DNA of 64,000 nucleotides from Bradyrhizobium sp. U87765 SZCCT0048 (GTDB lineage Bacteria; Pseudomonadota; Alphaproteobacteria; Rhizobiales; Xanthobacteraceae). The notes under the pieces are model-generated. The model did not search any database. It was not told the DNA's origin and was given only the letters and a program-made list of their open reading frames with translations. Positions 17,170 to 25,860 of the stretch are shown here, in pieces. A program made the translations under genes and the position numbers. The stretch covers positions 2,294,001-2,358,000 of the forward strand of contig NZ_JAFCMM010000001.1 in NCBI RefSeq assembly GCF_018131225.1, written 5' to 3'. The first letter of the stretch is position 1; every line of letters starts with the position of its first letter.

Positions 17170-17766
17170 TCAAGGTTTCGCGTAAGTTCCAACCGGCAGA
17201 CTGACCTCAGCGAGGCGCACGGCGTCCTCGTCGCGATCGATCGCCACATATTCGCCCTGCCAGTAGGCCAGCGCCGCAGTCTTGCCAGCAACTCGCGCCG
17301 CTTCGACACGGCCGATCACGATGGCATGGGAGTGGCGGTTGATGACCTCCTCGATGCGGCAGTCGAGCGCGGCCAAGCCGTCGGCCAGCACCGGCACGCC
17401 GGTCGCGAGCGTCGACCACTGTGCGCCTTCGAAACGCGCAGCGCCGGACTCACCGCCCCGCCCGGTGAAGCGCTCGGCGATGTGCTGCTGGTCGGCATGC
17501 AGGATGTTGACGGCGAAGGCGCCGTATTTCTCGAACAACGGCCACGACGACGACGACCGGTTGATGCTGACCAGAAGGCTCGGCGGTTCGGCCGACAACG
17601 ACGTCACCGAGGTCACGGTCATGCCGGAGATGTCCTGGTCGCGTCCCACGGTGATGACGCTGACGCCGCCGGCGAGCTGGCGCATGGCATTGCGAAAGCT
17701 CACGGGCGAGACATCGAGATCGGTCTGAACGATACGAACGAGCGAGTTCATTGCGGCACCTGTCAT
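17170..17766 (-). CDS. Flavin reductase (HpaC-like), probable partner of SsuD
   Basis: A 198-residue member of the flavin reductase domain family (HpaC/RutF type): [22 protein letters not shown], then [23 protein letters not shown] and [16 protein letters not shown]. It would supply FMNH2 to the monooxygenase in the same operon. E. coli uses SsuE, an unrelated flavodoxin-fold enzyme, so this is a non-orthologous replacement. It is the last gene of the operon and starts in a four-base overlap with ssuB; an ATG five codons later (17751), with AGGTG upstream, is an alternative start. Confidence 0.85.
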   Translation of the reverse strand: MTGAAMNSLVRIVQTDLDVSPVSFRNAMRQLAGGVSVITVGRDQDISGMTVTSVTSLSAEPPSLLVSINRSSSSWPLFEKYGAFAVNILHADQQHIAERFTGRGGESGAARFEGAQWSTLATGVPVLADGLAALDCRIEEVINRHSHAIVIGRVEAARVAGKTAALAYWQGEYVAIDRDEDAVRLAEVSLPVGTYAKP

Positions 17767-18614
17767 TCCTTGTCGTCGGCTGCATCCCGCAGCAAGTCGC
17801 GCAGGATGGCTTCCTCGAGTGCGGCGACCGCCGCGGCCCCGCGGCTGCGCGGCCGCTTCAGGTCGATCTGGATATCGTTGGCAATCCGGCCTTCCTCGAG
17901 CACCAGGACGCGATCGGCGACGGTCACCGCCTCCGCCACGTCATGGGTGACGAGGATGCCAGTGAAGCCCTGGTCGGACCATACGCGCTCCAGCAGACGC
18001 TGCATGGTGATACGGGTCAGCGCATCCAGCGCGCCGAGCGGCTCGTCGAACGCCAGCACACGCGGCCTGCTGACCAGTGCCCGCGCCAGCGCGACGCGCT
18101 GCTTCTGGCCGCCCGACAGCACGGTCGGCCACTGGTCGCGCTTGGCGTCGAGCTCCACTTCATGCAACGCCCATTCGGCGTGCTGGCGCGCATCCGGCGA
18201 CCGGCGAGCGGCCCCGAGACCGACCTCGACATTGGCAAGCACCCGCGCCCAGGGCAGCAGCCGAGGCTCCTGGAACATCATCCGCACCTGCGCCCTGGCG
18301 TCATCGTGATCGCCGAACGCGATCGTGCCGCTGTCCGGCGCATCAAGACCGGCGATCAGCCGCAGCAGTGTGCTCTTGCCGCAACCGCTGCGGCCGACGA
18401 TGGCGACGAACTGGCCGGCCGGGATGTGCAGGTCGATGCCACGCAGCACCTCGTTGTCGCCGAAGGACTTGCGCACGCCACGCAGCGTGATCGGCAGTCC
18501 GCGGGACGACACCGGCGTGGCGGTACGCGCGACCTCGGCGTCGCGCAAAAGCTCTGCGCCGTCGATCGTGCGCACGGAAGCCGGAGCAAAGCGAAGCGGT
18601 TGCTGCATCATCAT
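17763..18614 (-). CDS. ssuB: Aliphatic sulfonate-type ABC transporter ATP-binding protein SsuB
   Basis: A 283-residue ATPase of the nitrate/sulfonate/taurine class: Walker A GRSGCGKS (74-81), signature LSGGQKQR, Walker [13 protein letters not shown]. An N-terminal extension of about 40 residues before the ABC domain is longer than usual. Three consecutive ATG codons (18614, 18611, 18608) begin just after the ssuC stop; the first is used here. The stop overlaps the flavin reductase start. It drives sulfonate import with SsuC and the two binding proteins upstream. Confidence 0.9.
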   Translation of the reverse strand: MMMQQPLRFAPASVRTIDGAELLRDAEVARTATPVSSRGLPITLRGVRKSFGDNEVLRGIDLHIPAGQFVAIVGRSGCGKSTLLRLIAGLDAPDSGTIAFGDHDDARAQVRMMFQEPRLLPWARVLANVEVGLGAARRSPDARQHAEWALHEVELDAKRDQWPTVLSGGQKQRVALARALVSRPRVLAFDEPLGALDALTRITMQRLLERVWSDQGFTGILVTHDVAEAVTVADRVLVLEEGRIANDIQIDLKRPRSRGAAAVAALEEAILRDLLRDAADDKE

Positions 18615-18616
18615 TC

Positions 18617-19423
18617 TCACTGTTTCTGGAACGCCGGATGCCACGACAGCGTCAACCGCTCGAGCAGCCGCGAAGCGCTGTCGGCAAGCTTGCCGAGCAG
18701 CGCGTAGATCAGGATGCTCAGCACCACGACGTCAATCAGCATGAACTCGCGGGCCTGCATCGCCATGTAGCCGAGCCCCGATGACGCCGCGATGGTCTCG
18801 GCGACGATCAACGTCAGCCACATGATGCCGAGCGCAAAGCGCAGGCCGACGAAAATCGACGGCAGCGCGCCCGGGAAGATCACCCGGCGGAACAGTTCGC
18901 CGTCGGTCATGCCGTAGCTGCGCCCCATCTCGATCAACTGCGGATCGACGGTTTTGATGCCGTGCAGGGTATTGAGGTAGATCGGGAAGAACACCCCGAG
19001 GGCGACGAGAAAGATCTTGGCCGCCTCGTCGATGCCGAACCACAGGATCACCAGCGGGATCAGCGCCAGGTGCGGAACGTTACGCACCATTTGCAGGGTG
19101 GTGTCGGTCAGGCGGTTGCTGAGCCGCGACAGGCCATTGGCAAGCCCGAAGGCGAAACCGATCCCGCCACCGATCAGGAAGCCGACCGAGGCGCGCCAGA
19201 AGCTCACCCAGATGTTGCGCACGAGCTCGCCCGACAGCAGCAGCTTCCAGCCGGCCAGGGCCACATCCGTCGGCGCCGGCAGCACCCGCGTCGAGATCCA
19301 TCCCGCGACGCTCGCGGCCTGCCAGACCACGATGATCAGCAGCGGCACCAGCCATTGCGTGAGGCCGTCGATGCGGGGAAGCGTGAGGCGCTGCCCGCGC
19401 GGCAGGGAATCGATCAAACTCAT
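18617..19423 (-). CDS. ssuC: Aliphatic sulfonate-type ABC transporter permease SsuC
   Basis: A 268-residue inner-membrane permease with about six membrane segments and the family coupling loop [36 protein letters not shown]. Start and stop are decided by context: it overlaps ssuD by four bases (ATGA) and ends two bases before the ssuB ATG run. Family members carry alkanesulfonates, taurine or nitrate; the adjacent SsuD supports sulfonates. Confidence 0.9.
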   Translation of the reverse strand: MSLIDSLPRGQRLTLPRIDGLTQWLVPLLIIVVWQAASVAGWISTRVLPAPTDVALAGWKLLLSGELVRNIWVSFWRASVGFLIGGGIGFAFGLANGLSRLSNRLTDTTLQMVRNVPHLALIPLVILWFGIDEAAKIFLVALGVFFPIYLNTLHGIKTVDPQLIEMGRSYGMTDGELFRRVIFPGALPSIFVGLRFALGIMWLTLIVAETIAASSGLGYMAMQAREFMLIDVVVLSILIYALLGKLADSASRLLERLTLSWHPAFQKQ

Positions 19424-20592
19424 GACTGCGACGCCTGCTTGAGTGGACGATGCTCGTTGGCGATTGTTTCGCCAAAAGGCCCGGTATTGACGCGCAACGG
19501 CGTGACGTTGCCGGCGTTGTTCAGCGACAGCAACGGGAATACCAGTTCGGCGAAGCGGTACGCCTCCTCGAGGTGCGGATAGCCCGACATAATGAAGGTA
19601 TCGATGCCGATATCCTGGTATTCCTTGATCCGCGCCGCGACCGTCTGCGGATCACCGACCAGAGCCGTACCCGCGCCGCCGCGCACAAGGCCGACCCCCG
19701 CCCACAGGTTCGGGCTGATCTCGAGCTTATCGCGCCGACCGCCATGAAGCTGCGCCATCCGCTGCTGGCCGACCGAATCCATCCGTGAAAAAATCTTCTG
19801 CGCCGAGGCGATGGTCTCGTCGCTGACATGGGCAATGAGCTCGTCAGCGGCCTTCCAGGCCTCCTCGCTCGTTTCACGCACGATGACGTGCAGGCGAATG
19901 CCGAACGACACCTTGCGGCCGCGCGCCTGCGCCACCGCATTGACGCGGTTGATCTTGTCGGCGACCTGCGCCGGCGGCTCGCCCCAGGTCAGATACTTGT
20001 CCACGGTGTCGACGGCGACATCGATACCGGCGTCCGAGGAACCGCCGAAATACAGCGGCGGGCCGCCGGCCTGGTGCGGCGGGAACAGCAGGCGTCCATC
20101 CTCGATCGAGATGTGCTTGCCCTTGAATTCGACGGTCTTCTCAGCCAGCAGGTCACGGTAGACCGAAAGGAACTCGCGGGTGACTTCGTAGCGCTCGTCG
20201 TGGTTGAGGAAAATGCCGTCGCCCTTGTTCTCGACGGGATCGCCGCCGGTGACCACGTTGATCAGCAGCCGTCCCTCGGAGATACGATCGAGCGTCGCGG
20301 TCATGCGCGCCGCGACGCTCGGCGACTGCAGGCCCGGCCGCACCGCCACCAGATAGCGCAGGCGCCGCGTCAGCGGCACCAGCGCCGAGGCGACGATCCA
20401 GGAATCTTCGCAGGAGCGCCCGGTCGGCAGCAGCACGCCATAGTAGCCGAGCTCATCGGCGGCCTGGGCGATCTGGCGCAGATACGACAGACTGACGTGG
20501 CGACCGCCGACGGTCGTGCCGAGGTACCGACCGTCACCATGGGTCGGCAGGAACCAGAGAACGTTGGCGGTTGGAGACGGAGCGATGGTCAT
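19420..20592 (-). CDS. ssuD: FMNH2-dependent alkanesulfonate monooxygenase SsuD
   Basis: A 390-residue bacterial luciferase-family enzyme that releases sulfite from alkanesulfonates using FMNH2 and O2. Motifs match Ssu[16 protein letters not shown] at the N-terminus, [18 protein letters not shown] (active-site Cys region), [25 protein letters not shown] and [15 protein letters not shown]. Length agrees with the family (about 380). The ATG at 20592 overlaps the stop of the preceding binding protein. It needs reduced flavin from the reductase encoded two genes downstream. Confidence 0.93.
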   Translation of the reverse strand: MTIAPSPTANVLWFLPTHGDGRYLGTTVGGRHVSLSYLRQIAQAADELGYYGVLLPTGRSCEDSWIVASALVPLTRRLRYLVAVRPGLQSPSVAARMTATLDRISEGRLLINVVTGGDPVENKGDGIFLNHDERYEVTREFLSVYRDLLAEKTVEFKGKHISIEDGRLLFPPHQAGGPPLYFGGSSDAGIDVAVDTVDKYLTWGEPPAQVADKINRVNAVAQARGRKVSFGIRLHVIVRETSEEAWKAADELIAHVSDETIASAQKIFSRMDSVGQQRMAQLHGGRRDKLEISPNLWAGVGLVRGGAGTALVGDPQTVAARIKEYQDIGIDTFIMSGYPHLEEAYRFAELVFPLLSLNNAGNVTPLRVNTGPFGETIANEHRPLKQASQS

Positions 20593-21536
20593 GAGCCGGG
20601 CTTTCGTGCGATGTCGGAAACGGTGATGGGCTTGGGAATCAACCCAAGCTGATGAAAGCTGTCGGCGAGCTTCTGCTGCTCGACCAGCACCTGGCTGTCG
20701 ATCGGCTTGATGCCATAGCCCTGGCGCTTCAGTGCGACCTCGAGCACCGGGACCGGGAGCCCGACCGACGGGCTGAGCTGCTCGGCAACCGCATGGATGT
20801 CCGACTTCGCCCAAGCGTCGACTTCACGCAGGCTGTCGAGTAGCGCGTCCAGCACCTTGGGATCGCTGTCGAGGAATTTCTGCGACGCCAGATAGAACTG
20901 GGTATTCGGCACTGTGTCGGTACCATCGGCGAGGACGCGGGCTTCGAGAGCCGCCTCCGCCGCCGCCTGATAGGGGTCCCAGATCGCCCAGGCATCGACC
21001 GAGCCGCGCTCGAACGCCGCACGTGCGTCGGCCGGCGCAAGAAATACCGGGGTGATGTCGGCATAGTTGACGCCGGCTTTTTCAAGAGCCTTCACCAACA
21101 GGAAGTGGACATTCGAGCCCTTGTTGAGAGCGACGCGCTTGCCCTTGAGTTCTGCGACGCCTTTCAGCGGGCTGGCCTTCGGCACGAGGATCGCCTCGCC
21201 CTTCGGCGCCGGCGGCTCATACGCGACATAGCGCAGCGGCACGCCCGCGGCCTGGGCGAAAACCGGCGGCGCCTCGCCGGTGTTGCCGAAATCGATGGCA
21301 CCGACATTGATGGCTTCCAGCAGCGGCGGTCCGGACGGGAATTCCGTCCAGGCAACGCTATAGCCGAGGGCCTTGAGCTTCGGCTCGAGTGCGCCCTTGC
21401 TCTTGAGCAGCACCAGCTTGCCATATTTCTGGAAGCCGATCCGCACCACCTTGTCCTGCGCGGCGGCCGGGCCAGCGAATGCGGCGATACCGAGCACAAT
21501 GGCTGCGGCGGCGGCAAGTCTCTGCAATGGCTTCAT
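20589..21536 (-). CDS. ssuA: Aliphatic sulfonate-type binding protein (first copy)
   Basis: A 315-residue periplasmic protein with a signal peptide ending FAGPAAA before [28 protein letters not shown], the SsuA-type mature start. [34 protein letters not shown] is the family ligand-site region. The ATG at 21536 has AAGGA upstream. A second, clearly related binding-protein gene lies 32 bases upstream, so the transporter probably uses two receptors of different specificity. Confidence 0.9.
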   Translation of the reverse strand: MKPLQRLAAAAAIVLGIAAFAGPAAAQDKVVRIGFQKYGKLVLLKSKGALEPKLKALGYSVAWTEFPSGPPLLEAINVGAIDFGNTGEAPPVFAQAAGVPLRYVAYEPPAPKGEAILVPKASPLKGVAELKGKRVALNKGSNVHFLLVKALEKAGVNYADITPVFLAPADARAAFERGSVDAWAIWDPYQAAAEAALEARVLADGTDTVPNTQFYLASQKFLDSDPKVLDALLDSLREVDAWAKSDIHAVAEQLSPSVGLPVPVLEVALKRQGYGIKPIDSQVLVEQQKLADSFHQLGLIPKPITVSDIARKPGS

Positions 21537-21568
21537 GGGAAATCCTTCGGAAAACGCTGGCGCGCCGG

Positions 21569-22525
21569 TCAGGTCTGGGCCGGCTTCCAGACGATGTCGC
21601 GTACAGCGATCGGCTTGGGGATGAGGCCGAGCTTGTGGAAGCGATCGGCCACCGCCTGCTGGGTGCGGACGATGTCGTCGGTGATGGCACCGATGGCATA
21701 GGACGAGCGCTCGGCTGCGACCGTCTGGATGTCCAGCGGCACTCCGGTGACGTCGCTGAGCGACTTTGCAACGTCGCCGCGATGGCCTTCGGCCCACTTC
21801 GCCGTATCTGCGAGAACGCCAATCACCTCGCGCAACGCCTGAGACTGAACGGCCGCGAAGTCCCGATTGGCGATGAAGAACGTGTTGCTTGCGCCAAGAT
21901 CGTTGGAACGCACCAGGATGCGGCCGCCTTGCTTGACCTCGCCGATCGCCAGGTACGGATCCCAGATCGACCAGGCATCGATGCTGCCGTTTGCGAAGGC
22001 AGCGCCAGCGTCCGGCGGCGACAGGTAGACCGGCGTGATATCGCCGTAGGTCAGCCCGGCCGTCTCCAGCGCCTGAACGACGACGTTATGGGCGCTCGAT
22101 CCCTTGGTAAAACCGATACGCTTGCCCTTGAGGTCGGCAAGGCTGTGGATCGTCGATCCTTTCGGCACCAGAATGCCCTGGCCGTTGGTCACCGACTGTC
22201 CGGCCGCATAGACGATGTTGGCGCCAGCAGCCTGAGCGAAGATCGGCGGCGCATCGCCAACCGCACCGAAATCGACGCTGCCGGCACTCATCGCCTCGAG
22301 CATCGGCGGGCCCGACGTGAATTCTACCCACTTGATCTGGATGCCCTGCGCGGCGAAATGCGCCTCCAGCGTCGCACGCTGGCGCGCGATCACCAGAACA
22401 CCGTTCTTCTGATAGCCGATCCGGATCTCCTTCGGTGCCGGCGCAGCGAACAGGCTCGCCGGCGCAAGCGACGCCGCGAACGCGGCGGATGCGACCAGCA
22501 ATTGCAGCAGACGGCGGCGTTTCAT
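21569..22525 (-). CDS. Aliphatic sulfonate-type binding protein (second copy)
   Basis: A 318-residue paralogue of the preceding gene with the same layout: basic N-terminus (MKRRRLLQLLVASAA), signal peptide ending SLFAAPA, then KEIRIGYQKNGVLVIARQRATLEAHF and EFTSGPPMLEAMSAGSVDFGAVGDAPP. The ATG at 22525 gives a normal signal peptide; the frame is open for 40 more codons upstream, with an ATG at 22570, but that would bury the signal. It is the first gene of the sulfonate operon, divergent from the Rrf2 regulator. Confidence 0.88.
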   Translation of the reverse strand: MKRRRLLQLLVASAAFAASLAPASLFAAPAPKEIRIGYQKNGVLVIARQRATLEAHFAAQGIQIKWVEFTSGPPMLEAMSAGSVDFGAVGDAPPIFAQAAGANIVYAAGQSVTNGQGILVPKGSTIHSLADLKGKRIGFTKGSSAHNVVVQALETAGLTYGDITPVYLSPPDAGAAFANGSIDAWSIWDPYLAIGEVKQGGRILVRSNDLGASNTFFIANRDFAAVQSQALREVIGVLADTAKWAEGHRGDVAKSLSDVTGVPLDIQTVAAERSSYAIGAITDDIVRTQQAVADRFHKLGLIPKPIAVRDIVWKPAQT

Positions 22526-22768
22526 CACGGACTCCAGAGCCAGACCAGAGTGAGGATGTGAGTAATCCATCAACCTGATCAAGTATTTGGCGAAGAAAAC
22601 GACGCCCGTGCTGTCGATGCCGCATGCCGCGCATGATTTTTCCAAGCTGGCAAACGGATGTGGAAGACGATTTGCCCACCGTTGCGCGGGGTCTTATGGG
22701 GCAATTCGGCCGAACGGCTAAGCCGATCAGATTGCTGCGGAAAGTCGTCGAATCCACAATATGGCGCT

Positions 22769-22780
22769 GGAAATATTTCC
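22769..22780. promoter_or_regulatory. Perfect 12-base palindrome GGAAATATTTCC
   Basis: A self-complementary AT-centred site in the ssu/rrf2 divergent region, within a longer CTGGAAATATTTCC..CCAG context. It is a candidate operator or promoter element; the cognate protein is unknown. Confidence 0.4.
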
Positions 22781-22801
22781 TCCAGCCCGCTAAGGAAGGT
22801 C

Positions 22802-22814
22802 GATTATTTTAGTC
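22802..22814. promoter_or_regulatory. IscR/Rrf2-box-like element GATTATTTTAGTC
   Basis: It matches the IscR type-1 core GACTA-N3-TAGTC except for one base in the left half. It lies 47 bases before the start of an Rrf2-family gene. Autoregulation by that protein is the simplest reading; this is inference from motif resemblance. Confidence 0.45.
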
Positions 22815-22861
22815 GATCACTCCGTGACGACAGATTTTTCCAAGGGACGAGATCGCGCGGC

Positions 22862-23314
22862 ATGCTGACGGCGAAGGGAAAATACGGCCTCAAGGCCCTG
22901 GTCCACCTTGCGGCCCTCGATCCTGGCGAGACCGCCCAGGCCAGCGACATCGCCGAGAGCAACAACATTCCCAAAAAGTTCCTGGACGCCATTCTCGGCG
23001 ACCTGCGCAATGCCGGCGTGGTCCAGAGCAAGAAGGGCCCCGGGGGCGGCTATGCGCTGGCGCGCAAGGCCTCGGCGATCAAGGTCGGCAATGTCATCCG
23101 CGCGCTCGACGGGCCGCTGGCGCCGATCGCCTGTGCCAGCCGCACCGCCTATCAGCCCTGCCGTGACTGCAAGGACGTCAAGGCCTGCGCCGTGCGCCTG
23201 ACCATGACCAAGGTGCGCGACGCCATGTCGGAGATTCTCGATTCACTGACGATCGCCGACATGCTGGCGAGCCCCAAGGCTGCGCGAGGCGCACTCAAGG
23301 CGCTGCGGGGCTGA
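22862..23314 (+). CDS. Rrf2-family regulator with four clustered cysteines
   Basis: A 150-residue winged-helix regulator: MLTAKGKYGLKALVHLAAL at the N-terminus, recognition region NNIPKKFLDAILGDLRNAGVVQSKKGPGGGYALAR, and cysteines 91, 100, 103 and 109. The C-x8-C-x2-C-x5-C spacing differs from IscR (C-x5-C-x5-C) but could bind an Fe-S cluster or sense sulfur status. It is divergent from the sulfonate operon, which it probably controls. The ATG at 22862 gives the standard N-terminus. Its last 20 bases overlap the convergent thioesterase gene. Confidence 0.9.
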   Translation: MLTAKGKYGLKALVHLAALDPGETAQASDIAESNNIPKKFLDAILGDLRNAGVVQSKKGPGGGYALARKASAIKVGNVIRALDGPLAPIACASRTAYQPCRDCKDVKACAVRLTMTKVRDAMSEILDSLTIADMLASPKAARGALKALRG

Positions 23315-23738
23315 CGCTCGCGTCGTCGCGCGCGATCACCTGTGGGTGGCCATTCTCGTCAATGGCCACATAGGTGAAGTTGCCGTCGGTCACCAGAATG
23401 GTGCTGCTCTCCTTGCGCCGTGTCACCCATGCCGCGACATGGATCGTGATCGACGTCCGCCCGATCCGGATCATCGCGCAGTGCACCGACACGACATCGC
23501 CGACATAGACCGGCTTGCGGAAGGTCATGGCGTCGATCGACACCGTGACCGTGCGCTGCTTCGCGAGCTTCGACGCCATGATGCCGCCGGCGACGTCCAT
23601 CTGGCTGAGCAGCCAACCGCCGAAGATATCGCCGTTCTGGTTGGTATCGGCCGGCATCGCCAGGGTGCGGATGCAGAGCTCGCCGCTCGGTACGGATGGT
23701 GGCGGCGCAGCATGGGCGGAGGTCGTCGTGTCGGTCAT
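23295..23738 (-). CDS. Acyl-CoA thioesterase (YciA-like hotdog fold)
   Basis: A 147-residue hotdog-fold acyl-CoA hydrolase. The signature TNQNGDIFGGWLLSQMDVAGGIMAS near residues 32-55 carries the catalytic Asn/Asp region, followed by VTVSIDAMTFRKPVYVGDVV. Such enzymes release free fatty acid from acyl-CoA to recycle CoA. It overlaps the fadJ stop by four bases (ATGA), so it is the last gene of the beta-oxidation operon. Its 3' end overlaps the convergent Rrf2 gene by 20 bases. Confidence 0.9.
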   Translation of the reverse strand: MTDTTTSAHAAPPPSVPSGELCIRTLAMPADTNQNGDIFGGWLLSQMDVAGGIMASKLAKQRTVTVSIDAMTFRKPVYVGDVVSVHCAMIRIGRTSITIHVAAWVTRRKESSTILVTDGNFTYVAIDENGHPQVIARDDASVSPAAP

Positions 23739-25858
23739 GGGCGAGGGCCGGTCTCTGCGGTCGTGGTCCTGAAATCGTCCCAGCCGGCATCCGGCTTGAA
23801 ACGGTCGCCGAAGCGATTGGCGAGGCCTTGCAGCGCCGCCACAACGTCCGCAACCCCGCGGGTGCGGGCGTAATTGAGCGGACCGCCGCGGAACGGCGCG
23901 TAGCCCGTACCGAAGATCATGGCGCCGTCGACCACCTCGGCGTCGGCGACGATGCCTTCGCGCAGGCAGGCGACGCAGACATTCGACATCGGCAGGATCA
24001 GGCGATCGGTCATCTCGGCCGTCGGCTGGGTCGTCGCCGGGGTCTTCTGCGCCTTGCCGTCCTTCCAGGCGTAGAAGCCGCGGCCGGTCTTGCGGCCGAG
24101 TTCACCTTTGGCCACCTTCTCGCGCAGCCAGTCCGGCGCGGCCGGCAGGCTATCGCCCATGCGGGTGCGCAGCATATCACCGACCGCGAGACAGATATCG
24201 AGGCCGACCTGGTCGGCAAGCTCGATCGGCCCCATCGGCATGCCGAACTTTTCAGCCGCCGCATCGATGGTCGCCATGTCGATCTTTTCGTCGAGCATCA
24301 CCATGGCTTCGAGCATGTACGGCGTCAGCGCGCGGTTGACCAGGAAGCCCGGCGAACTCTTGACCGGAAGCGGCAGACGATCGATGGCGCCGACAAAAGC
24401 GGTCGCCGCCGCCAGCACCTGCGGATCGACCGCATCGTGGCTGACGACCTCGACTAGTTGCAGCCGCGACACCGGGTTGAAGAAGTGCAGCCCCACCAGC
24501 CGCTGCGGCGCAGCCAGCGTGGTACGCAGATCCTGCAGCGGAATGCTGGAGGTGTTGGTGGCGAGAATGGCGGTCGACTTCATCCGCGGCTCGAGCGCCG
24601 CATAGACCTTCTGCTTGAGATCGAGCCGCTCCGGCACCGCCTCGATGACGAGGTCGGCGGCGCGCACGCCTTCGCCCGCCATGTCCGGGATCAGTCGGTC
24701 GAGCGCATCGCGCACATCGACGGGCTTGCGGATGATCTTTCCGAACAGCTCGGCGGCGCGCTTGACCGCGCCGGCGATCGGCTCGGCCTTCATGTCGGCG
24801 AGCGTCACCCGCAGGCCCTGGTTGGCGCACCAGGCCGCGATATCGCCGCCCATGGCGCCGGCGCCGATGACATGGACATGCTTGATCTCGCTGGCCCCGC
24901 CTGCCAGCTTCTTCATGCGCTCGCGCAGGAAAAACACCCGGATCAGGTTCTGCGCCGTCGGCGTCACCATCAGCCTGGCGAACGACGTGCGCTCATGGGC
25001 AAGCATCGCGACCTTGTCGCCGCCATGTTTCTCCCAGAGATCGATCAGGGCGTAGGGCGCGGGATAGTGCTCGCGCGGGGCCGCCTTCGCCGCTTCCGAC
25101 CGCATGCGGCTCGCGAGCACGCCGCGCACCGGCGCGAAATTCATCCCCGCATTGAGTGCGCCAGGCCTGGCGCGCTTGAGGCGGCCGAACACCGCATCCT
25201 TGACCGCATTGCGAACGTGGCGCTCCTGCGTCACCGCATCCACAAGGCCCAGCGACTTCGCCCGGCGGGCGTCGATGGTCTTGCCGGTCAGCATCAGCGT
25301 CATCGCTTCGGCCGGGTTGATCAGCTCGGTCAGCCGCGCCGGGCCGCCGAGCCCGGGATGCAGGCCGAGCATCACCTCGGGGAAGCCGAAGCGTGCGTTG
25401 TCGATGGCGATGCGCATGTTGCAGGCGAGCGCGATCTCGAGGCCGCCGCCGAGGCAGAAGCCGTGAATTACGGCGACCGTCGGCAGCTTCAGCGCCTCGA
25501 GGCGATAGACCACTGCATGGGCGCGGACCATCTCGAGCTCGACCTGGCGCGGGTCGCTTGCGCCGCGGAATTCGTTGATGTCGGCGCCGGCGATGAAGCC
25601 GGATGGCTTGGCGGAACGAATGACGAGGCCGGTCGGCCGCTCGGCTTCGAGTGCGGCGAGCACCTTGTCGAGCTCCTCCATCACCTCGGCAGACAGCGAG
25701 TTGGCGCTGGCGCCGGCGCGATCGAACAACAACCAGGCGATGCCATCATTGTCGCGGGTAAGATGGAAATGGCGGTAGGTGCCGTCGGCCGAGGGCTTCG
25801 GCCCGAGTTCGAGCACGCGGTCGGAAAGAATGTCGAGGATGCGGCTGTCCATGCTCAT
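23735..25858 (-). CDS. fadJ: Bifunctional enoyl-CoA hydratase / 3-hydroxyacyl-CoA dehydrogenase (FadJ/FadB-like)
   Basis: A 707-residue multifunctional beta-oxidation alpha subunit. The N-terminal crotonase domain shows HGFCLGGGLEIALACNMRIA (oxyanion hole) and GFPEVMLGLHPGLGG (catalytic Glu region). The dehydrogenase domain begins with the NAD motif GAGAMGGDIAAWCANQG at about residues 325-345, and HFFNPVSRLQLVEVV contains the catalytic His. A C-terminal helical domain completes the usual 700-730-residue layout. Starts at 25858 (used) and 25852 are both possible, directly after the thiolase stop. With the thiolase it should form the trifunctional complex. Confidence 0.93.
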   Translation of the reverse strand: MSMDSRILDILSDRVLELGPKPSADGTYRHFHLTRDNDGIAWLLFDRAGASANSLSAEVMEELDKVLAALEAERPTGLVIRSAKPSGFIAGADINEFRGASDPRQVELEMVRAHAVVYRLEALKLPTVAVIHGFCLGGGLEIALACNMRIAIDNARFGFPEVMLGLHPGLGGPARLTELINPAEAMTLMLTGKTIDARRAKSLGLVDAVTQERHVRNAVKDAVFGRLKRARPGALNAGMNFAPVRGVLASRMRSEAAKAAPREHYPAPYALIDLWEKHGGDKVAMLAHERTSFARLMVTPTAQNLIRVFFLRERMKKLAGGASEIKHVHVIGAGAMGGDIAAWCANQGLRVTLADMKAEPIAGAVKRAAELFGKIIRKPVDVRDALDRLIPDMAGEGVRAADLVIEAVPERLDLKQKVYAALEPRMKSTAILATNTSSIPLQDLRTTLAAPQRLVGLHFFNPVSRLQLVEVVSHDAVDPQVLAAATAFVGAIDRLPLPVKSSPGFLVNRALTPYMLEAMVMLDEKIDMATIDAAAEKFGMPMGPIELADQVGLDICLAVGDMLRTRMGDSLPAAPDWLREKVAKGELGRKTGRGFYAWKDGKAQKTPATTQPTAEMTDRLILPMSNVCVACLREGIVADAEVVDGAMIFGTGYAPFRGGPLNYARTRGVADVVAALQGLANRFGDRFKPDAGWDDFRTTTAETGPRP

Positions 25859-25860
25859 GC

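Larger units (their letters stand above)
22526..22861. promoter_or_regulatory. Divergent promoter region between the ssu operon and rrf2
   Basis: The 336 bases contain no convincing gene; an open frame continuing upstream of the Rrf2 ATG has no family match. AT content is locally raised. Two regulatory-looking elements are listed separately: the palindrome GGAAATATTTCC at 22769-22780 and an IscR-box-like element at 22802-22814. Transcription should leave in both directions. Confidence 0.6.

Noticed and set aside
22658..22861. Upstream extension of the Rrf2 reading frame
   Set aside because: The Rrf2 domain begins exactly at the ATG at 22862; the extension crosses the putative promoter and operator elements.
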